A DNA stretch of 64,000 nucleotides from Microbacterium luteum (lineage in GTDB: Bacteria; Actinomycetota; Actinomycetes; Actinomycetales; Microbacteriaceae): contig NZ_CP063814.1 of NCBI RefSeq assembly GCF_015277875.1, positions 2,294,001 through 2,358,000 on the forward strand, in the 5' to 3' direction. This document shows, one piece after another, positions 54,145 through 63,439 of this stretch. The notes under the pieces were generated by a model. That model did not search any database. It saw only the letters and a program-made list of their open reading frames with translations, and had not been told where the DNA came from. How positions within the stretch are numbered: the stretch's first letter is position 1; each line of letters begins with the position of its first letter. The position numbers were made by a program, and so were the translations under genes.

Positions 54145-55472
54145 CGGCGCTCACCTCCCTCGGCGGCCGAGGCGACCGGAACGGCCACCGGCGTGAACCG
54201 TACGCGATCGACGCGGCGGCCCTCCATGCGCTGCACCTCGATGACGCCCTCCTCCAGCTGAAGTGCGTCGCCCGCGGTGGGGATGCGCTCGAGCACGCTC
54301 ATGATGAACCCGCCGACGGTGTCGTAGACCTCGCCCTCGGGGATGCGGATGCCGGTGCGATCCAGCAGCTCATCGGGGCGCAGCTCGCCCGGGAAGATGA
54401 TGGACCCGGATGCGCGGACGATGCCCGCGCGACGCCGGTCGTGCTCATCGAGCACCTCGCCGACGATCTCCTCGACGATGTCCTCGAGCGTGACGACTCC
54501 CGCGGTGCCGCCGTATTCGTCGACGACGACGGCCATCTGGTAGCCGCGCGTGCGGAGTTCGGCGACCAGCGCATCCAGATGCACCGCCTCGGGGACTCGC
54601 AGCGGCTCGCTGCTGATCGCCCCCACCGGCACCTCGGCGCGCTTGGCCCGCGGAACGCTGACGGCCGCCTTGAGGTGCACGACGCCGACGATGTCGTCCA
54701 TCGAGTCCTCGTAGACGGGGAAGCGGCTGTGCCCCGTGCGGCGCGCCAGCTGGATCACGTCTTCGACGGCGTCGCCGACGGCGACGGCGTGCACGCTCGG
54801 TCGCGGCGTCATCACGTCGGCGGCGCTCAACCGCGAGAAGGTCAGGCTCCGATCCAGGAGCGACGCCGTGTCCTCTTCGAGCACGCCGGCACTGGCCGAT
54901 CGGCGCACGAGGCTCGAGAGCTCCTCGGCGGTGCGCGCACCCGACAGCTCCTCCTTGGGCTCGATGCCGATGGCCCGGAGCACGCCGTTCGCGCTGCCGT
55001 TGAGCACGAGGATGGCGGGCCGGAAGACGGTGGTGAAGGCCACCTGGAACGGCATGACGAGCTTGGCGGTCTGCCGCGGCACGGCGAGCGCGAAGTTCTT
55101 GGGCACGAGTTCGCCGATGATCATCGAGAAGACCGTCGCGATCGCGATGCCGACCGTCGCCGACAGCGGCGTGACCAGCGCATCCGGCCAGCCCCACGAC
55201 GTGAGCACGGGGCGCAGCAGGTTCGAGATCGCCGGCTCCATGGTGTAACCCGTCAGGAGCGTCGTCAGGGTGATGCCCAGCTGCGCGCTGGAGAGGTGGG
55301 TCGAGGTGATCCGCAGCGCGCTGATCGTCAGCGCCAGCCGGGATTCACCCGCCTTCTGCCGCGACTCGAGGTCGGCACGATCGAGGTTCACCAGCGCGAA
55401 TTCGCTGGCCACGAACAGACCGGTGCCGATGGTCAGAAGGAGCCCCACGCCCAGCATGACGTAGTCCATCAC
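54141..55472 (-). CDS. CNNM/CorC-type hemolysin-family membrane protein with CorC domain
   Basis: A 443-residue protein with DUF21 membrane domain ([24 protein letters not shown]), CBS pair ([26 protein letters not shown]) and a C-terminal CorC_HlyC domain at about 345-430. It is a paralogue of the next gene. Members of the family act in Mg or Co homeostasis. The stop overlaps the next start (ATGA), so the two are translationally coupled and may form a heteromer. Confidence 0.9.
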   Translation of the reverse strand: MMDYVMLGVGLLLTIGTGLFVASEFALVNLDRADLESRQKAGESRLALTISALRITSTHLSSAQLGITLTTLLTGYTMEPAISNLLRPVLTSWGWPDALVTPLSATVGIAIATVFSMIIGELVPKNFALAVPRQTAKLVMPFQVAFTTVFRPAILVLNGSANGVLRAIGIEPKEELSGARTAEELSSLVRRSASAGVLEEDTASLLDRSLTFSRLSAADVMTPRPSVHAVAVGDAVEDVIQLARRTGHSRFPVYEDSMDDIVGVVHLKAAVSVPRAKRAEVPVGAISSEPLRVPEAVHLDALVAELRTRGYQMAVVVDEYGGTAGVVTLEDIVEEIVGEVLDEHDRRRAGIVRASGSIIFPGELRPDELLDRTGIRIPEGEVYDTVGGFIMSVLERIPTAGDALQLEEGVIEVQRMEGRRVDRVRFTPVAVPVASAAEGGERR

Positions 55473-55600
55473 GCGTCACCCCCGCTCATGCGGTGGTCGG
55501 GTCGGTGGGGCGAGCGTCTGCAACTGGGAGGGTCGTCCATCGTGGAGAAGATCTTACGGCAGTCACGCGCGCCCGCGCGCGGGCTCCTCCCAGCTTCTCG

Positions 55601-55640
55601 CGCCGCTCACCTGGCGTTCGCGCCGTTCACCTGGCGCTCG
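55601..55640. repeat. 20-base tandem repeat
   Basis: CGCCGCTCACCTGGCGTTCG and CGCCGTTCACCTGGCGCTCG stand side by side with 18 of 20 positions equal, in the 238-base non-coding gap between the CNNM genes and guaB1. No other feature was seen in the gap. Confidence 0.6.
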
Positions 55641-55710
55641 ATGTCGCATAGACCGCGCGATGGGGCATCCCGTGACAAGCGAACGGATGCGTCCGGGCCG
55701 GGAGGCGGCA

Positions 55711-57168
55711 TCACCAGCTGACCGGCAGCGCCTTGCCCTCGTCGTAGCCGGCGGCGGACTGCAGCCCGACGCGGGCGCGGGCGTGGAAGTCCGCCACGGT
55801 GGCGGCGCCCGCGTAGGTGAACGAGGAGCGCACGCCCGCCGTGATCATGTCCAGCAGGTCCTCCAGGCCGGGCCGCAGCGGATCGAGGTAGATCTTCGAC
55901 GACGAGATCCCCTCGGCGAACAGCTCCTTGCGCGCGCGCTCGTAGGGGTCCAGCCGGCCGAACCGATCCTGCACGGCCTTCGTGGAGGCCATGCCCCACG
56001 ACTCCTTGAACACGCGACCGTCGGCGTCGGTCTGCAGGCGCCCGGGCGCCTCGATGGTGCCGGCGAACCACGAGCCGATCATGACGGATGCCGCCCCCGC
56101 CGCGAGCGCCAGCGCGACGTCGCGGGGGTAGCGCACTCCCCCGTCGGCCCAGACGTGCGCGCCGGCGGCGCGCGCCGCCTCCGCCGTCTCGAGCACCGCG
56201 GAGAACTGCGGGCGTCCGACGGCGGTCATCATCCGCGTCGTGCACATCGCGCCCGGGCCCACGCCCACCTTCAGGATCGTCGCGCCGGCGTCGACGAGGT
56301 CACCGACCCCGGCGGCGGTGACGATGTTGCCGGCCGCGATGGGAAGTCCGAGGTCGAGGTCGGCGACCGTGCGCAGCGCCCGCAGCATGCCCTCCTGATG
56401 CCCGTGCGCGGTGTCGACGACGAGCACGTCGACACCGGCCGCCGCGAGGGCCCGCGCCTTGGCGGCGACGTCGCCGTTGATCCCGACCGCCGCGGCGACG
56501 CCGAGCCGCCCGTCGCCGTCGACGGCGGGTCGGTACAGCGTCGAGCGCAGCGCGCTGCGCCGCGTCAGCGTGCCCACCAGGTGGCCGTGATGAAGCACGC
56601 AGACCGTCTCGACGTCGGCGGCGACCATCAGGTCGAACGCGTGCCGGGCATCCGCGACGTCGTCGGCGTCGATCGACGAGGGGCGGCCACGGGCGAGATC
56701 GCCCAGGCGCGCGTCGGGGAGCGCGGTGCCGAGCCGAGCCGCCGGCACGATCCCCTGCACGTCATCGACGAGGATGTCGCCGCCGGCGGCGTCGCTGACG
56801 ACGATGCCGTGGCCCTCCGTGGCCGGCACGATCTGCGCGGCCTCTGCCACGTTCATGTCCGGCGGCAGCACGAGCGGGGTGTCCCACGTCACGGGCTGCG
56901 CCTTCACCCATCGGATGGCCGCGTCGAGGTCCTGCAGGGGCATGTCCTGCGGCAGCACACCCAGGCCGCCGCGACGGGAGAGGGTGGCCGCGAGCCGCGG
57001 ACCGGTGACGGAGTTCATGTTCGCCGCCACCAGCGGGAGCGTGGCGGGGGTGCCGTCGTCGGGCGCGAGGTCGACGTCGAGGCGGCTCGCCACCTCCGAT
57101 CGACGGGGGACGAGGAAGACATCCGAATAGGTGAGATCGACCTCGGGCTGGGCGCCGTAGAACTCCAT
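55711..57168 (-). CDS. guaB1: GuaB1-type GMP reductase (IMPDH-related)
   Basis: A 485-residue IMPDH/GMPR-superfamily TIM barrel with an inserted CBS pair at about 95-210. The catalytic loop is GVGPGAMCTTR, the phosphate site VWADGGVRYP, and SSKIYLDPLRPG follows. The mycobacterial GuaB1 homologue is a CBS-containing GMP reductase converting GMP to IMP, so that role is favoured over IMP dehydrogenation. I chose the ATG at 57168. It diverges from kgd with a 180-base gap. Confidence 0.88.
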   Translation of the reverse strand: MEFYGAQPEVDLTYSDVFLVPRRSEVASRLDVDLAPDDGTPATLPLVAANMNSVTGPRLAATLSRRGGLGVLPQDMPLQDLDAAIRWVKAQPVTWDTPLVLPPDMNVAEAAQIVPATEGHGIVVSDAAGGDILVDDVQGIVPAARLGTALPDARLGDLARGRPSSIDADDVADARHAFDLMVAADVETVCVLHHGHLVGTLTRRSALRSTLYRPAVDGDGRLGVAAAVGINGDVAAKARALAAAGVDVLVVDTAHGHQEGMLRALRTVADLDLGLPIAAGNIVTAAGVGDLVDAGATILKVGVGPGAMCTTRMMTAVGRPQFSAVLETAEAARAAGAHVWADGGVRYPRDVALALAAGAASVMIGSWFAGTIEAPGRLQTDADGRVFKESWGMASTKAVQDRFGRLDPYERARKELFAEGISSSKIYLDPLRPGLEDLLDMITAGVRSSFTYAGAATVADFHARARVGLQSAAGYDEGKALPVSW

Positions 57169-57348
57169 GGACCCAGCGTAACGAGCCGCCTCCGAGGAGA
57201 GCCGCCCGGGTGGTTCGGAATCGTTCTGGCAACCTTCGCGCGCGTGGCGAACGCCCAGCCAGAAAGGACTACGCTTGATCCTCGAGCGTGCGAGCCGCTG
57301 ACGGTTCGTCGTATTCCACACGATCTTCACGAAAGCGGGCGATAAGGC

Positions 57349-60300
57349 GTGTCGAGCCAGGTGACGGGCGTCGGGGTTTCGAGCGAAGGGGAGTTCGGGG
57401 CCAATGAATGGCTCGTCGACGAGCTGTACGAGCAGTTCAAGGTCGACAAGAACTCCGTCGACAAGGCCTGGTGGCCGATTCTCGAGGAGTACAGCCCCGT
57501 CAAGGGCGAGGTCCCGGTCCCGGACGGAACCGCACCGACCGCACACCCGGTGACCGCGCCGGTTCCCGTCATCGGCGCTCCGCCGGTGGCGCGCACCACC
57601 GCGAAGCCGGCTGCGGCGCAGCCGATCCCCGCCCAGGCGCCGAAGGTCGTGCCCTCCTCTGCCGAGGAGTCGACCGAGGAGGACACGGTCACCGCGCTGC
57701 GCGGCATGCCGAAGACCCTCGCGGCGAACATGGACGAGTCGCTTACGGTGCCGACCGCAACGAGCGTGCGCACCATCCCTGCGAAGCTCATGATCGACAA
57801 CCGCATCGTGATCAACAACCACATGTCGCGCACGCGCGGCGGCAAGGTCAGCTTCACGCACCTCATCGGCTGGGCGATCATCCGGGCGCTCAAGGAGATC
57901 CCGAGCCAGAACGTGTTCTACGCCGAGATCGACGGCAAGCCCTCGGTGGTGGCGCCGGCCCACATCAACCTGGGCATCGCGATCGACATCCCCAAGCCCG
58001 ACGGCACGCGCGCCCTCCTGGTGCCCTCGATCAAGCGCGCGGAATCCCTCACCTTCGGCGAGTACCTCGCCTCCTACGAGGACCTCGTCGGGCGGGCGCG
58101 CAAGAACAAGCTCACCGCGGCCGACTTCCAGGGCACGACGATCTCGCTGACCAACCCCGGCGGCATCGGCACTGTGCACTCGGTACCGCGACTCATGAAG
58201 GGTCAGGGCTGCATCGTCGGCGCCGGCGCGCTGGACTACCCCGCGGAGTTCCAGGGCGCCAGCTCCAAGACGCTCAACGAGATGGCGATCGGCAAGACGA
58301 TCACGCTCACGAGCACCTATGACCACCGGGTCATCCAGGGCGCCGGCTCGGGCGAGTTCCTCAAGCGCGTGCACGAGCTGCTGATCGGCGAGCGCAGCTT
58401 CTACGACGACATCTTCGCCGCACTGCGCATCCCCTACGCTGCGATCCATTGGGCCAACGACATCAATGTCGACCTGGCCGAGCGCGTCGACAAGCAGTCC
58501 CGCGTCCAGGAACTGATCAACTCGTTCCGGGTGCGCGGGCACCTCATGGCCGACATCGACCCCCTTCAGTACATCCAACGCACCCACCCCGACCTCGAGA
58601 TCGAGCAGCACGGTCTGACCTTCTGGGACCTCGACCGCGAGTTCGTCACCGGCGGCTTCGGCGGCAAGCGCGTGATGAAGCTCCGCGACATCCTCGGGGT
58701 GCTGCGCGACTCGTACTGTCGCACGATCGGCATCGAGTACATGCACATCCAGGATCCCGATCAGCGTCGCTGGTTCCAGGACAACGTCGAAGTCAAGTAC
58801 CAGAAGCCCACGCACGACGAGCAGCTGCGCGTCCTGAAGAAGCTGAATCAGGCCGAGGCGTTCGAGACGTTCCTGCAGACGAAGTACGTCGGCCAGAAGC
58901 GCTTCAGCCTCGAGGGCGGCGAGTCGCTGATCCCGCTCCTCGACGAGATCCTGCAGGGTGCGGCCGAGGCGGGGCTCGACGGCGCCGCGATCGGCATGGC
59001 GCACCGCGGTCGCCTCAACGTGCTGACCAACATCGCCGGCAAGACCTACGGGCAGGTGTTCCGCGAGTTCGAGGGTTCCGTCGCGATCGGCTCCAAGAGC
59101 GGTTCCGGCGATGTGAAGTATCACCTCGGAACGTCGGGGACCTTCGTCGCCGACGGCGGCGAGGAGCTCCCGGTGTATCTGGCCGCGAACCCGTCGCACC
59201 TCGAGACGGTCGACGGCGTGCTCGAGGGCATCGTGCGCGCCAAGCAAGACCTCAAGCCCATCGGCTCGTTCTCATGGCTGCCCGTCCTGGTCCACGGCGA
59301 CGCGGCCTTCTCCGGCCAGGGCGTCGTCGTCGAGACGCTGCAGATGTCGCAGCTGCGCGGTTACCGCACCGGCGGCACCATCCACGTGGTGGTCAACAAC
59401 CAGGTCGGCTTCACCACCGTGCCGCAGGACGCCCGCACCTCGGTGTACGCCGCCGACGTCGCCAAGACCATCCAGGCTCCGATCTTCCACGTGAACGGCG
59501 ACGACCCCGAAGCGGTCGTGCGCGTGTCCCAGCTGGCGTTCGCCTACCGCGAGAAGTTCCACAAGGATGTCGTCATCGACCTCGTCTGCTACCGCCGTCG
59601 CGGTCACAACGAGGGCGACGACCCGTCGATGACGCAGCCGCTGATGACCAACCTCATCGAGGCCAAGCGCTCCGTGCGGCGCCTGTACACCGAATCGCTG
59701 GTCGGTCGCGGTGACATCACCCAGGAGGAGTACGAGCAGGCCAAGCAGGACTTCCAGGGCCGCCTCGAGGTCGCCTTCGCCGAGACGCACGCCGCCGAGA
59801 CGGGCACCAACGAGGTCGTCAACACCGATGCGGCACCGGATGCGTCGGTCGGCGAGCCCGAGTCGACGGCCGTCTCGCGCGAGGTCGTCCACATGATCGG
59901 CGACCGCTTCGTGAACAAGCCCGAGGGCTTCACGGTGCACAGCAAGCTGCAGCAGCTGCTCGACAAGCGCCACGACATGAGCCGCAACGGCGGGATCGAC
60001 TGGGCGTTCGGCGAGCTGCTCGCCTTCGGCTCGCTGCTGGTCGAGGGCACGCCGGTGCGCCTCGCGGGTCAGGATGCCCGTCGCGGCACCTTCGCGCAGC
60101 GCCACAGCGTGCTGCACGACCGCGCCAACGGGCAGGAGTGGCTGCCGCTGACGAACCTGTCCGACAGCCAGGGCAAGTTCTTCGCCTATGACTCCTTGCT
60201 CAGCGAGTACGCCGCGATGGCATTCGAGTACGGATACTCGGTCGAGCGCGCCGAGGCGCTCGTACTGTGGGAGGCGCAGTTCGGTGACTTCGCCAACGGC

Positions 60301-61020
60301 GCACAGTCGGTGGTGGACGAGTTCATCTCGTCGGCGGAGCAGAAGTGGGGCCAGCAGTCGAGCGTCGTTCTGCTGCTCCCCCACGGCTACGAGGGCCAGG
60401 GGCCCGACCACTCGTCGGCCCGCATCGAGCGCTTCCTGGCGATGTGCGCGCAGGACAACATGACCATCGCGCGCCCGTCGACGCCGGCTTCCTACTTCCA
60501 TCTGCTGCGCCGACAGGCCTACGCGCGGCCGCGTCGCCCGCTCGTCGTGTTCACGCCGAAGGCCATGCTGCGCCTGCGCGGCGCGACCAGCCCCGTCGAC
60601 GCGTTCCTCACCGGGCGGTTCGAACCCGTGCTCGACGACGACCGCGGCATCGACAAGAGCGCCGTGCGCCGCGTGCTGCTGCATGCGGGAAAGATCCATT
60701 GGGATCTGCGCGCCGAGCTCGATAAGAACCCGAATCCCGCCGTCGCGCTGGTGCGCCTCGAGCAGTACTATCCGTCACCGGTCGAGGCCCTGCGGTCGGT
60801 GCTGGCCTCCTACCCCGACGCGGAGCTCGTGTGGGTGCAGGACGAGCCGGAGAACCAGGGTGCGTGGCCGTTCATCGCGCTCGAGCTGTCCAAGCACCTC
60901 GATGGCCGCACCGTCCGCCGCGTCTCCCGCGAAGCCGCCGCGTCGACCGCGACCGGTTCGCCGAAGGTGCACGCGCTCGAGCAGGCCGAGATCATCAAGA
61001 CCGCTCTCACGCTGCGCTGA
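57349..61020 (+). CDS. kgd: Multifunctional 2-oxoglutarate metabolism enzyme (SucAB fusion, Kgd)
   Basis: A 1223-residue fusion typical of actinobacteria. Residues 1-40 are the E1 N-terminal arm, about 110-340 a dihydrolipoyl succinyltransferase-like domain with DHRVIQGAGSGEFL at about 325, and about 400-1223 a thiamine-diphosphate E1 with HRGRLNVLTNI and GDAAFSGQGVV at about 650. The lipoyl and E1-binding domains of normal E2 are absent. It gives 2-oxoglutarate dehydrogenase, decarboxylase and carboligase activity in the TCA cycle and is controlled by the FHA protein GarA/OdhI in other actinobacteria. The start is GTG at 57349. A perfect hairpin lies after the stop. Confidence 0.96.
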   Translation: MSSQVTGVGVSSEGEFGANEWLVDELYEQFKVDKNSVDKAWWPILEEYSPVKGEVPVPDGTAPTAHPVTAPVPVIGAPPVARTTAKPAAAQPIPAQAPKVVPSSAEESTEEDTVTALRGMPKTLAANMDESLTVPTATSVRTIPAKLMIDNRIVINNHMSRTRGGKVSFTHLIGWAIIRALKEIPSQNVFYAEIDGKPSVVAPAHINLGIAIDIPKPDGTRALLVPSIKRAESLTFGEYLASYEDLVGRARKNKLTAADFQGTTISLTNPGGIGTVHSVPRLMKGQGCIVGAGALDYPAEFQGASSKTLNEMAIGKTITLTSTYDHRVIQGAGSGEFLKRVHELLIGERSFYDDIFAALRIPYAAIHWANDINVDLAERVDKQSRVQELINSFRVRGHLMADIDPLQYIQRTHPDLEIEQHGLTFWDLDREFVTGGFGGKRVMKLRDILGVLRDSYCRTIGIEYMHIQDPDQRRWFQDNVEVKYQKPTHDEQLRVLKKLNQAEAFETFLQTKYVGQKRFSLEGGESLIPLLDEILQGAAEAGLDGAAIGMAHRGRLNVLTNIAGKTYGQVFREFEGSVAIGSKSGSGDVKYHLGTSGTFVADGGEELPVYLAANPSHLETVDGVLEGIVRAKQDLKPIGSFSWLPVLVHGDAAFSGQGVVVETLQMSQLRGYRTGGTIHVVVNNQVGFTTVPQDARTSVYAADVAKTIQAPIFHVNGDDPEAVVRVSQLAFAYREKFHKDVVIDLVCYRRRGHNEGDDPSMTQPLMTNLIEAKRSVRRLYTESLVGRGDITQEEYEQAKQDFQGRLEVAFAETHAAETGTNEVVNTDAAPDASVGEPESTAVSREVVHMIGDRFVNKPEGFTVHSKLQQLLDKRHDMSRNGGIDWAFGELLAFGSLLVEGTPVRLAGQDARRGTFAQRHSVLHDRANGQEWLPLTNLSDSQGKFFAYDSLLSEYAAMAFEYGYSVERAEALVLWEAQFGDFANGAQSVVDEFISSAEQKWGQQSSVVLLLPHGYEGQGPDHSSARIERFLAMCAQDNMTIARPSTPASYFHLLRRQAYARPRRPLVVFTPKAMLRLRGATSPVDAFLTGRFEPVLDDDRGIDKSAVRRVLLHAGKIHWDLRAELDKNPNPAVALVRLEQYYPSPVEALRSVLASYPDAELVWVQDEPENQGAWPFIALELSKHLDGRTVRRVSREAAASTATGSPKVHALEQAEIIKTALTLR

Positions 61021-61034
61021 GCTGCGCACGGAGC

Positions 61035-61081
61035 TGTGACGAAGACCGCCGCACCGCATGGATGCCGCGGTCTTCGTCACA
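61035..61081. terminator. Bidirectional terminator between kgd and the rsrA-like gene
   Basis: TGTGACGAAGACCGC at 61035-61049 pairs with GCGGTCTTCGTCACA at 61067-61081, a perfect 15-base stem with 17-base loop. It lies between convergent genes, so it can end both transcripts. Confidence 0.8.
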
Positions 61082-61111
61082 CGCCCTTGACCGTGGTGGT
61101 GCCGTGAACGA

Positions 61112-61354
61112 TCAGTGACCGGCCTGGATGGCCCTCACGCGGGCGAGAACCTGATCGCGCAGGTCTTCGGGCGCGGTCTCGCGGCACGCCCGCGCCACCA
61201 CGTCGGTCAGGGTCGTTGCGACGAGCGCCTCATCGCGACAGGCCGGACAGTGATCCAGGTGCTCCTTGATGTCGGCGTGCTCGGTCTTGCAGACCTCGTT
61301 GCGCAGGTACTCCTCGAGGTCGCGCCGCGCCTTCTCGCAGCCGCAATCGGTCAT
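61112..61354 (-). CDS. RsrA-like zinc-binding anti-sigma factor (mycothiol system)
   Basis: An 80-residue ZAS-type anti-sigma factor. The zinc motif HxxxCxxC is [12 protein letters not shown], with an N-terminal CxC (DCGCEK). Under thiol-oxidative stress, disulfide formation releases zinc and frees the sigma factor. The ATG overlaps the sigma-factor stop (ATGA). The partner is encoded at 61351-62034. Confidence 0.92.
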   Translation of the reverse strand: MTDCGCEKARRDLEEYLRNEVCKTEHADIKEHLDHCPACRDEALVATTLTDVVARACRETAPEDLRDQVLARVRAIQAGH

Positions 61355-62034
61355 TTCTCACTCCTCGTCGGCGCGGTCTCGATGCCGCGCTCGCGTGCGT
61401 ACTCCGCCAGCAGGTCACGCAGCATCCGCCTGCCTCGGTGCAGGCGGCTCATGACCGTGCCGATCGGGGTCTTCATGATGTCGGCGATCTCCTGGTAGGC
61501 GAACCCCTCCACGTCTGCCAGGTAGACCGCCATCCGGAAGTCCTCCGGGATGGACTGCAGCGCATCCTTGACCGCCGACGCCGGCATGTGGTCGATCGCC
61601 TCGGCCTCTGCCGACCGGCTGCTCGTGGCGGTGGTGGACTCGGCGCCGCCGAGCTGCCAGTCCTCGAGCTCGTCGATGGTGCCCTGATACGGCTCGCGCT
61701 GCTTCTTGCGGTAGGTGTTGATGTAGGTGTTGGTGAGGATGCGGTAGAGCCACGCCTTGAGGTTCGTTCCCTGCGTGAACGACGACCACGAGGCGAACGC
61801 CTTCACGAACGTCTCCTGCACCAGATCCGCGGCGTCGGCGGGGTTCCGCGTCATGCGCATGGCCGCCGCGTACAGGGGGTCCATGAACGGCAGCGCCTGC
61901 GCCTCGAATTGGGTGCGGGCCTCTTCCGCCGTCTCGGCCTGATCGCTCATCACGGAGAAGTCTACGTCGGCCCCGTGCGAGGTCTCCGAGGCGCCGACAT
62001 GCGTCGTCACGGGACGACTCAGCGTCGTGATCAT
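61351..62034 (-). CDS. sigR: SigR/SigH-type ECF sigma factor
   Basis: A 227-residue ECF sigma factor that directs the thiol-oxidative-stress regulon. Region 2 is at about 45-115 ([22 protein letters not shown]) and region 4 at about 160-215 ([28 protein letters not shown]). I chose the ATG at 62034, which has AGAGGAG five bases upstream. A second start, ATG at 61950, would remove 28 residues; Streptomyces SigR has a long and short isoform. It is divergent from aroA, as in other actinobacteria. Confidence 0.92.
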   Translation of the reverse strand: MITTLSRPVTTHVGASETSHGADVDFSVMSDQAETAEEARTQFEAQALPFMDPLYAAAMRMTRNPADAADLVQETFVKAFASWSSFTQGTNLKAWLYRILTNTYINTYRKKQREPYQGTIDELEDWQLGGAESTTATSSRSAEAEAIDHMPASAVKDALQSIPEDFRMAVYLADVEGFAYQEIADIMKTPIGTVMSRLHRGRRMLRDLLAEYARERGIETAPTRSEK

Positions 62035-62056
62035 GCGGCTCCTCTCGAGGGTTCAG

Positions 62057-62062
62057 TAATCT
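62057..62062 (+). promoter_or_regulatory. -10 hexamer TAATCT before aroA
   Basis: TAATCT ends eight bases before the aroA ATG, so aroA may be leaderless. It overlaps the leader region of the divergent sigma factor gene. Confidence 0.45.
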
Positions 62063-62070
62063 AGGAACCG

Positions 62071-63426
62071 ATGACCACCGACGGGTATTCCCCCACGTCC
62101 ACTTCGGCCGCGACCGGAGCCTGGCAGGCGCCCGTCGCCGACGGGCCGCTGGATTCGACGTTGTCCGTGCCCGGCTCGAAGTCGCTGACGAACCGCGAGC
62201 TCGTCCTCGCGGCTCTCGCGGACGGCCCGAGTCGTCTGCGTGCCCCGCTCCATTCCGACGACTCCGCCCGCATGGTCGACGCCCTGCGCTCGCTCGGGGT
62301 CGGGATCGAGACGGAAGCCGGCGACAGTCCGTTCGGAGACGATCTTGTGATCACGCCGCGCTGGCCGCTGTCGCACGGCGGCGTCGTGGATTGCGGTCAG
62401 GCGGGGACCGTGATGCGGTTCGTCACGCCGTTGGCGGGCTTCACCGGAGGCGAGATCACCGTCACCGCGCACCAGAGCGCGCTGCATCGACCCATGGGCG
62501 CGATGATCAAGGCGCTCCGCGACGTGGGTGTCGATATCGACGACGGTGGTCGCTGGTCACTGCCGTTCTCGGTGCGCGGTCACGGGCACGTGCGCGGTGG
62601 CGAAATCACAATCGACGCCAGCGCGTCGAGCCAGTTCGTCTCCGGCCTGCTGCTGGCCGCACCACGCTTCGACGTCGGCCTGCACCTGGTGCACGCGGGC
62701 GATCGGCTGCCGAGCATGCCGCACATCGACATGACCGTCGAAGCGCTCGCGCACCGCGGCGTGCACGTCGAGCGTCCGTCCGTCGGCGAGTGGATCGTGC
62801 CGGCGGGCCCGATCCGCGGCAAGGACATCGCCGTCGAGCCCGACCTGTCCAACGCCGCGCCGTTCCTGGCCGCGGCGATGGTCGCCGGTGGCCAGGTCAC
62901 CGTGCAGGGGTGGCCGCCGCACTCCACGCAGCCGGGCGCCATGCTCGCGGACATCCTCGCCGTCATGGGAGGGCGCGTGAGCCGGCGCGGCGGTGCATTG
63001 ACCGTCGGGGCCGGCAATGGCATCCACGGCGTCGAACTCGACCTTTCAGCGGCGGGCGAGCTCGCCCCGACGATCTTCGGTCTCGCGGCCTTCGCCGACG
63101 GCGAGAGCGTGCTCCACGGCATCGGACACATCCGCGGTCACGAGACCGATCGCATCGCCGCGCTCATCGGCGAGCTGCGCGCCCTCGGCGGTGAGGCGCA
63201 CGAACTCCCGGACGGCATCCGTATCGTGCCACGCCCACTGCATGCCGGCGTCTGGCGGGCGCACCACGACCACCGCATGGCGACGACGGGAGCCCTCATC
63301 GGCCTCGCCGTACCGGGCGTCGAGGTCGACGACATCGGCACGACCGCCAAGACCCTGCCGCAGTTCCCCCAGCTGTGGCGAGCGATGATCCACGGCGACG
63401 ACGTGTCCGCGTCACTGGCCTCGTGA
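62071..63426 (+). CDS. aroA: 3-phosphoshikimate 1-carboxyvinyltransferase (EPSP synthase)
   Basis: A 451-residue enzyme that joins shikimate-3-phosphate and phosphoenolpyruvate in the shikimate pathway. Characteristic segments are LSVPGSKSLTNRELVLAAL, DCGQAGTVMRF and the C-terminal DHRMATTGAL with the catalytic region. Length is typical. It lies 13 bases upstream of rsgA, so the two are likely co-transcribed, in the aroA-rsgA order known from mycobacteria. Confidence 0.95.
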   Translation: MTTDGYSPTSTSAATGAWQAPVADGPLDSTLSVPGSKSLTNRELVLAALADGPSRLRAPLHSDDSARMVDALRSLGVGIETEAGDSPFGDDLVITPRWPLSHGGVVDCGQAGTVMRFVTPLAGFTGGEITVTAHQSALHRPMGAMIKALRDVGVDIDDGGRWSLPFSVRGHGHVRGGEITIDASASSQFVSGLLLAAPRFDVGLHLVHAGDRLPSMPHIDMTVEALAHRGVHVERPSVGEWIVPAGPIRGKDIAVEPDLSNAAPFLAAAMVAGGQVTVQGWPPHSTQPGAMLADILAVMGGRVSRRGGALTVGAGNGIHGVELDLSAAGELAPTIFGLAAFADGESVLHGIGHIRGHETDRIAALIGELRALGGEAHELPDGIRIVPRPLHAGVWRAHHDHRMATTGALIGLAVPGVEVDDIGTTAKTLPQFPQLWRAMIHGDDVSASLAS

Positions 63427-63439
63427 CAGCGGAGGCGCG

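Noticed and set aside
55711..59247. 1178-residue minus-strand frame running through guaB1 into kgd
   Set aside because: Only the part from the ATG at 57168 is guaB1. The upstream part is the antisense of kgd and has no recognisable domain.
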